Positions 43,261 through 47,182 of a stretch of DNA of 47,182 nucleotides are shown piece after piece (position 1 is the first letter of the stretch; each line of letters begins with the position of its first letter). The translations under genes were made by a program, and so were the position numbers. Source of the stretch: Salimicrobium halophilum (GTDB taxonomy: Bacteria > Bacillota > Bacilli > Bacillales > Halobacillaceae); assembly GCF_900100295.1 (NCBI RefSeq), contig NZ_FNEV01000013.1, positions 1 to 47,182 on the forward strand. The letters run 5' to 3'. Below the pieces are notes generated by a model. It saw only the letters and a list, made by a program, of their open reading frames with translations. It was not told the DNA's origin and did not search any database.

Positions 43261-43454
43261 GTCTTATTCTCCTTCACATACAAAACTTTTTTATTTCTAT
43301 AATTTAAATATAACGCATGCTAAACTAAGTCCGCTGCATACATGAACTTTTAATAGAGGCCGTTCTTGATTTCAGGTTTTTCCATAGAAAAAACTGTTGA
43401 CTATTTTTGGTAAAAAAGTGACTATTAACTTTTATAATTAATTAGTATTAATAC

Positions 43455-44573
43455 TTAAAATGGTAAATCATTATAATCTATCTCAGTTTTCACTTTAGAT
43501 AACCTCGTGTCTATATTATCTAGTACTATTTTTTGATTATATAAAGTTAACCCTTCTAAAAATCTGTAAAATTCCATCACTAACGAAAGAGAAACAGGAA
43601 CATTAGTTTTATAGCTATAACCATTCTCAACAAAGCAACTTATTAATTGACCATTATCTTGGATATGCGTTTCAAGTGAGCTATTTCGAACCAAGGTAGA
43701 TAATTTAAACAAGACAGTTCCAGGATCTTTGATGGGTGTGTAATTATTCGTATGACTCATTAAGCATTCAGAAAGTAAATCTGCAAATTCTCTATATAAT
43801 TCCTTCTCTTTCTTTGTGAATTCAGATACAAAAGCACCTTGAGATAAATAAACTGAGATATCCCGAAATGACAAGTACCTTTCACTAGGATCTAATTTTG
43901 TCATCTTATCGATGACATGTTTAAACTTAAAACTTTTCAAATCTTCACCAAGAACACGACTAAATAATTTCCCCACAAAATAAATTTCACTTTGGTGATT
44001 GTATATCCCCTCATTATCAGTTTCATAGGGAAGTTGAGTTACTGGCCAATTAAGTAGTACACTTCTACCTTCATTATCTTGATCGATTAACTCTTTTCCA
44101 AAACCAAAATCTATAACTTTAACATCTTCATGTATATCTATTAATATATTGGCGGGACGGATATCCCTGTGTAGAATTTTCTTTGACTCCAAATATTCGA
44201 ATGCTACTATTGCTTCTGTAAAAATATCTTCCCAAGACTTAAAAAGTGGTATGAACTCGTCAATTGGATTTCCATCTATGTACTCCATCTGGAGATATCC
44301 AAGTTTGTTTTCAGGGTATAAGTAATAATTATAAACTCTAACAATATTAGGATGAGATATTGTAAACAAAATTTTGATTTCATCAACAAAACGACCATAG
44401 TTTTCATCAATGTCATTGTTACCTTTTGGATCATATTTTTTAAATGCAAATAACATATCTGTTGTTTCATCCTTAAACAAGTGTGTATCTCCAGTTCCAC
44501 CACTACCAAGCTCTTGAACGTGCTTAAACCGTTTGATTCTATTAAATTCAACAACTGCACCTGGCTTAACCAT
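43455..44573 (-). CDS. Hanks-type protein kinase linked to the type I restriction operon
   Basis: 372 residues with a complete kinase core: glycine loop VQELGSGGTGDTHLF, ATP lysine in MLFAFKKY, EIKILFTISHPNIVRVYNY, catalytic loop ILHRDIRPANILIDIHED and VKVIDFGFGKEL. After about residue 245 a C-terminal helical domain of 125 residues has no known motif (REFADLLSECLMSHTNNYTP). No membrane helix is present, so it is cytosolic, unlike PknB/PrkC sensors. Similar small kinases occur in phage-defence settings. Its place just upstream of hsdMSR suggests a link, but the 194-bp gap may carry its own promoter. Whether it phosphorylates restriction subunits is unknown. Confidence 0.82.
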   Translation of the reverse strand: MVKPGAVVEFNRIKRFKHVQELGSGGTGDTHLFKDETTDMLFAFKKYDPKGNNDIDENYGRFVDEIKILFTISHPNIVRVYNYYLYPENKLGYLQMEYIDGNPIDEFIPLFKSWEDIFTEAIVAFEYLESKKILHRDIRPANILIDIHEDVKVIDFGFGKELIDQDNEGRSVLLNWPVTQLPYETDNEGIYNHQSEIYFVGKLFSRVLGEDLKSFKFKHVIDKMTKLDPSERYLSFRDISVYLSQGAFVSEFTKKEKELYREFADLLSECLMSHTNNYTPIKDPGTVLFKLSTLVRNSSLETHIQDNGQLISCFVENGYSYKTNVPVSLSLVMEFYRFLEGLTLYNQKIVLDNIDTRLSKVKTEIDYNDLPF

Positions 44574-45250
44574 AAATACACTTCCATTCTGTACTTTTAT
44601 CGTGTTTCTTTAGATAAACAATCGTTTTAAAGATTAGAGGGACAGACCGACTATTAGCTACAAACCTCTTTATACTTTTCTAAAATTAAGCATATTTCTT
44701 TTGAGATTTTTACGCCACGTGGCGATCCAAATGGTAAAAAGATTTGTATGGTTCTCCCGACAGGTTTCATGGTCATTCCCCACTTTTTCCCTTTTCTTTA
44801 TTGTAACGGGTAGCATGGGTCGAAAGCACGTATTTCTTTTTGATCACTTAAGGGTCATCAAAGAAATGAACACCCTTTACTGCTGATGAAACATCTATCA
44901 ACGAAGAAAAGCAAATCACCTGGGACTCTTCCATGGCAACATCCGACCTGGAAAACTTTCCGTTCATCCCCGATGTTTTTCAAGATAAGAGCGATCATTG
45001 TATTGCGTATTATCAAAAGATTTAGTAGTGGCTGTGTATTTCGCTGTTCCTCATAATTCGAAACAATGAAAACAGCAGTGATTTACTTCAAAAATTCTTT
45101 CTTAAGTAAACAGAATTCGCTGTCTCCTCAACGTACGAAGTGATAGAAACTTTAACATTGATAAACCGAAGACCACGAAAATGTCTAAAGTGGAAACCAG
45201 AGAAGAAGCTCTTAAGGAAAAACTATTGTACTTAAATTGACGAACTGTCA
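44574..45250. other. Gap without an intact gene
   Basis: The plus strand shows a run from about 44870 that reads TADETSINEEKQITWDSSMA, then TSDLENFPFIPDVFQDKSDH and a stop at 45023. It has no ribosome site and no known family and may be the end of a lost gene. Nothing else was found. A minus-strand terminator closes the gap on the right. Confidence 0.3.
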
Positions 45251-45256
45251 CAAAAA

Positions 45257-45284
45257 AAGACGACCCCTCAACGGGAATCGTCTT
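45257..45284 (-). terminator. Terminator of the PemK operon
   Basis: Minus-strand AAGACGATTCCCG, short loop, GGGTCGTCTT followed by TTTTTG. Confidence 0.8.
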
Positions 45285-45300
45285 GGACCTGCTGTTCTTC

Positions 45301-45543
45301 TTAGATTTCATCGAGCATCGCTTCGATCGCCTGGTTGAGAAACAGGGTCTTGAACCCTCGTTTTCCGTCTACTAGTTTATCGAGGCGCTTCTGCAAATCT
45401 TTCCGCTACAGGAACGTCGCACGGCTATGCGTTTCTTCGACCGTCTTCTTTTTACTTTTCTCATCGTACATACTCATGATGTTCGTAGAAAATTCTTTGA
45501 CGGATTTCGTCTCTTTTTCTTTCGGAGTATCCTCCGTTTCGTT
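45301..45543 (-). pseudogene. RHH (CopG-like) protein gene with an internal TAG
   Basis: Reading on from the PemK stop in the same frame gives NETEDTPKEKETKSVKEFST, NIMSMYDEKSKKKTVEE, THSRATFL, then TAG, then RKDLQKRLDKLVDGKRGFKT and LFLNQAIEAMLDEI. The part across the stop has the strand-helix-helix order of the intact RHH protein at 19510 (RSFWIDKDLWRRLDALAK). A stop in the strand-helix junction (a Trp or Ile codon in relatives) kills it unless read through. Internal ATGs at 45477 and 45471 lie before the TAG and do not rescue it. GGAGG stands near 45531. Confidence 0.65.
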
Positions 45544-45867
45544 TCATAAAAGGTGATACCTCGTGAACAACCGGGCGATCTCCCGGTAATCCCGCTCGGA
45601 GAGAACGCCCCGTGAACGTAACGTCTGATTATCGTACCGCTTGTATCGGTCGTATTGAATGTGGGACCCTTCATCCAAGTTGGCGTGACTCCAATCCTGA
45701 ACCCTGTACCGGTACGGATGATTATATGTAGGACCGGAATGCGTAATCTTCAATCCCAGTGCATTGTGTTGCTCTGTGTTTACGGCCAAAATGAAAACAG
45801 GGCGACGACTGCCACCCTGTTTTTCTTCATACGGAAACAAAAGTTCATATAGATGACCAACCTGCAT
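45544..45867 (-). CDS. PemK/MazF-type toxin
   Basis: 107 residues. The PemK/MazF opening GHLYELLFPYEEKQGGSRRP with the conserved GSRRPVFIL, then a central ITHSGPTYNHPYRYRVQDWS and LDEGSHIQYDRYKRYDNQTL, ending with the helix LSERDYREIARLF. The family cuts mRNA at specific short sites. The ATG overlaps the stop of the upstream gene as ATGA, so the partner gene at 45867 is the antitoxin. It resembles the longer PemK-like set in plasmids of Bacillaceae rather than classical MazF. Confidence 0.8.
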   Translation of the reverse strand: MQVGHLYELLFPYEEKQGGSRRPVFILAVNTEQHNALGLKITHSGPTYNHPYRYRVQDWSHANLDEGSHIQYDRYKRYDNQTLRSRGVLSERDYREIARLFTRYHLL

Positions 45868-46094
45868 CAGTCTTCGTCCTTTGCCCAGTACGCATAATCA
45901 GGGTGGTCCGGGGATATATCCACCCGCCCGAATGTATCTACAGGAAGTGTCTCTTGATCCGCTAATTTATTCATATCGATCGTGGATGCAATCGCGTCCA
46001 ATTTCTTTTGGTGTAATTCCTGGCGCTCTACACGAAGGGACTTTTTCACTCTTGCTCTTTTCAACGGTGTTTTAGAATTAGCAACGTGAGGCAT
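45867..46094 (-). CDS. Antitoxin partner of the PemK-type toxin
   Basis: 75 residues from ATG 46094 (AAAGGAGG seven bases upstream). A basic N-terminus (KTPLKRARVKKSLRVERQEL) suitable for DNA binding is followed by an acidic C-terminus (ETLPVDTFGRVDISPDHPDY, AYWAKDED) that may block the toxin. No standard antitoxin fold is obvious. The four-base overlap with the toxin gene and antitoxin-first order support the call. 46100-46370 holds no gene; an imperfect GTGGTTGTGGTGATTAGTG tract and a hairpin GAGGGATA/TATCCCC lie there. Confidence 0.65.
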   Translation of the reverse strand: MPHVANSKTPLKRARVKKSLRVERQELHQKKLDAIASTIDMNKLADQETLPVDTFGRVDISPDHPDYAYWAKDED

Positions 46095-46370
46095 ATTCGT
46101 CTCCTCCTTTTTCCACTTACGCACAGGTATCACCACCTCTTTGGTTGTGGTGATTAGTGTATGCAACTTTTAATAAAAGTATAAGTGGTTGTATCTTCAT
46201 CATACCTGCAGGAGAGGGATAACGTCAATCACTATCCCCTTCTGAACAAGGACGGCGACCGGGTAATTCACATAAATCATGAACATCCTATATGTCGATA
46301 AGGTACTTTTTTTAGGTGTAGGGGAAAACTTCAAGGTCGAGGCGTTTGAAAAGTAGCGATTTTTATCGTG

Positions 46371-46399
46371 TTGCCGGGTGTCGACCCATGTGGCATACT
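46371..46399 (+). promoter_or_regulatory. Promoter of the 46428 gene
   Basis: TTGCCG (46371-46376), 17 bases, CATACT (46394-46399). The gene's AAGGAGGG lies about 17 bases further on. Confidence 0.6.
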
Positions 46400-46427
46400 A
46401 AAACCACACCCGAAAAGGAGGGATTCC

Positions 46428-46796
46428 ATGACCCACGACAACAACGAAACAAACCCTGATTATGAGGTGTCGGACGACATAACGGATGAGGAGGTCGCCG
46501 TCCTACGCCTGTTCGCTGAGACGCTTCTCCGGACCAACCCGTCCGGCACCGAAGCTGTGATCCCTGAGCGAGACCTGCTTGAAGCCATCGGTTCGACCGA
46601 CCCGTCAGCGATCGATCCGTTCTTCGACGGATTTTCGCAGAAACGCATGTATGTCCGCCGCGGAGGTATCATTTCCCGGCGACCGTACTTGGAGAGCGTG
46701 GTCCACGACTACGACCGGCAGAAAACACATCTCACCGTCAACCACCTCATGCTGCCGAACATCCTTGATGCCTACCGGGACTCCGGGAACGAATGA
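46428..46796 (+). CDS. Acidic winged-helix-like protein beside the iterons
   Basis: 122 residues from ATG 46428, six bases after AAGGAGGG. ITDEEVAVLRLFAETLLRTN, IPERDLLEAIGSTDPSAIDP, FFDGFSQKRMYVRRGGIISR, PYLESVVHDYDRQKTHLTVN and LMLPNIL follow the helix-helix-strand-wing order seen in one winged-helix domain of Rep_3-type initiators. The likeness is weak and the protein is only half the length of such initiators. It is very acidic. It lies about 180 bases upstream of the iteron array on the circle, so it may bind there. I cannot name it with confidence. An intrinsic terminator follows at 46836. Confidence 0.55.
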   Translation: MTHDNNETNPDYEVSDDITDEEVAVLRLFAETLLRTNPSGTEAVIPERDLLEAIGSTDPSAIDPFFDGFSQKRMYVRRGGIISRRPYLESVVHDYDRQKTHLTVNHLMLPNILDAYRDSGNE

Positions 46797-46835
46797 CGCC
46801 CGCCACTTTCTGAAACGTACACCTTTACGTATAAA

Positions 46836-46869
46836 TCCCCCTGCGCTCGCCTGCGTGGGGTTTCTTTTT
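46836..46869 (+). terminator. Intrinsic terminator before the iterons
   Basis: CCCCCTGCG.. / ..CTGCGTGGGG, then TTTCTTTTTG. The 100 bases between it and the first iteron hold nothing recognised. Confidence 0.7.
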
Positions 46870-46973
46870 GTTCTGTTGCGGAACAGGTGCCGAATGGGAA
46901 TGACTTCGAACACCAAGCGTCCTGTTCGATGACCGCCTGATTTTACTTGTGGATAATATCCGAAAAATAGGTA

Positions 46974-47182
46974 TTCACCACAGCACGGTTTGTTATCAAT
47001 AGGTGTTCACGAGAGCACGGTTTGTTATCAATAGGTGTTCACGAGAGCACGGTTTGGATAAACTCACCCCTATGAGAATGGCATCTTGGCATAGACTCGA
47101 TCCCGTGAAAGCACAGTTTCTTGAAAATAGGGGTTCACGAGAACACGGTTTGGATAAAGTGACCCCATGAGAACGGCATCTT
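46974..47182 (+). repeat. Iteron array, right arm
   Basis: Three close copies of the 19-mer TTCACGAGAGCACGGTTTG lie at 46974 (two changes), 47006 and 47038, exactly 32 bp apart, with a TATCAATAGGTG linker. Weaker copies follow (TCACCCCTATGAGAATGGC from 47063; CCCGTGAAAGCACAGTTTC from about 47101; TTCACGAGAACACGGTTTG from about 47134). In the circle the array continues at 1-275. Spacing of about three helical turns is typical of initiator or partition-protein sites. The adjacent gene at 46428 is a candidate binder. An origin or centromere role is inference. Confidence 0.75.
47088..47182. repeat. Terminal direct repeat showing a circular molecule
   Basis: These 95 bases are identical to bases 1-95. 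An exact match between the two ends is what an assembler leaves when it reads through a circular molecule, so the unique length is about 47,087 bp. The overlap falls inside an iteron array whose units are much less alike than this (32-bp spacing, several mismatches), so a simple tandem repeat is a less likely explanation. Confidence 0.9.

Noticed and set aside
44701-44886. 61-codon plus-strand frame
   Set aside because: No ribosome site or family; hydrophobic composition looks accidental.
46974-47182. CRISPR array
   Set aside because: The 32-bp period has nearly identical linkers rather than unique spacers.

Overview
The window looks like a complete circular plasmid of about 47.09 kb read once around: bases 1-95 recur exactly at 47088-47182, so the ends overlap. 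The host is probably a low-to-moderate GC Firmicute of the Bacillaceae, perhaps a halophilic one. The support is an Inc18-type (RepE/RepR) initiator, Bacillus-style PaiA/PaiB, YczE, NprR-like and PadR/HAAS proteins, and strong AAGGAGG ribosome sites. No rRNA, tRNA, CRISPR array, relaxase or conjugation gene was seen, so the plasmid does not look self-mobile.

Layout. 46974-275 (across the join) is an iteron array, flanked by a small acidic protein gene (46428) and a decayed winged-helix gene (326-645). 779-1099 is an XRE regulator. 1100-5090 holds no intact gene: it has phased TGTWCCT repeats, a GC-rich tract with three 65-bp repeats, and a dead IS256-family transposase. 4989-7146 is the replicon: rep with a leader attenuator, a divergent antisense RNA of the pIP501 RNAIII kind, and a 3' hairpin near the likely origin. 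7041-10082 is the partition region: a ParM-like actin, a ribbon-helix-helix partner, seven dispersed dyad repeats and a MerR-type coiled-coil protein. A secreted nuclease, small unknown genes and a XerS-like recombinase follow.

13.7-20.9 kb is a defence/anti-defence segment: a HEPN protein, a dead HNH copy, a DUF2075 nuclease-helicase, an intact ScoMcrA-like HNH enzyme, and an ardC homologue frameshifted at its zinc motif. 21.3-25 kb holds a PadR/HAAS pair and a communication cassette. That cassette is an NprR-like receptor whose stop overlaps a 44-codon secreted propeptide gene, facing a secreted Cys/Gly/Ala-rich bacteriocin-like precursor. 25-32.5 kb has small hypotheticals, a lipoprotein, a RelE/AbrB toxin-antitoxin pair and an ECF sigma factor-ABC transporter operon. 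32.8-35.2 kb is a paiB-paiA-marR group with divergent yczE. 35.3-44.6 kb is a serine resolvase, an unknown gene, a complete type I restriction system (hsdM-hsdS-hsdR) and a Hanks-type kinase just upstream. 45.3-46.1 kb is a PemK/MazF toxin-antitoxin pair and a stop-interrupted RHH gene.

The most promising undescribed material is (a) the NprR-like receptor/propeptide/bacteriocin-like set, (b) the actin-ParR locus joined to a RacA-like MerR protein and its repeat array, and (c) the kinase linked to the type I restriction operon. All function calls rest on motifs read by eye; no database search was run.
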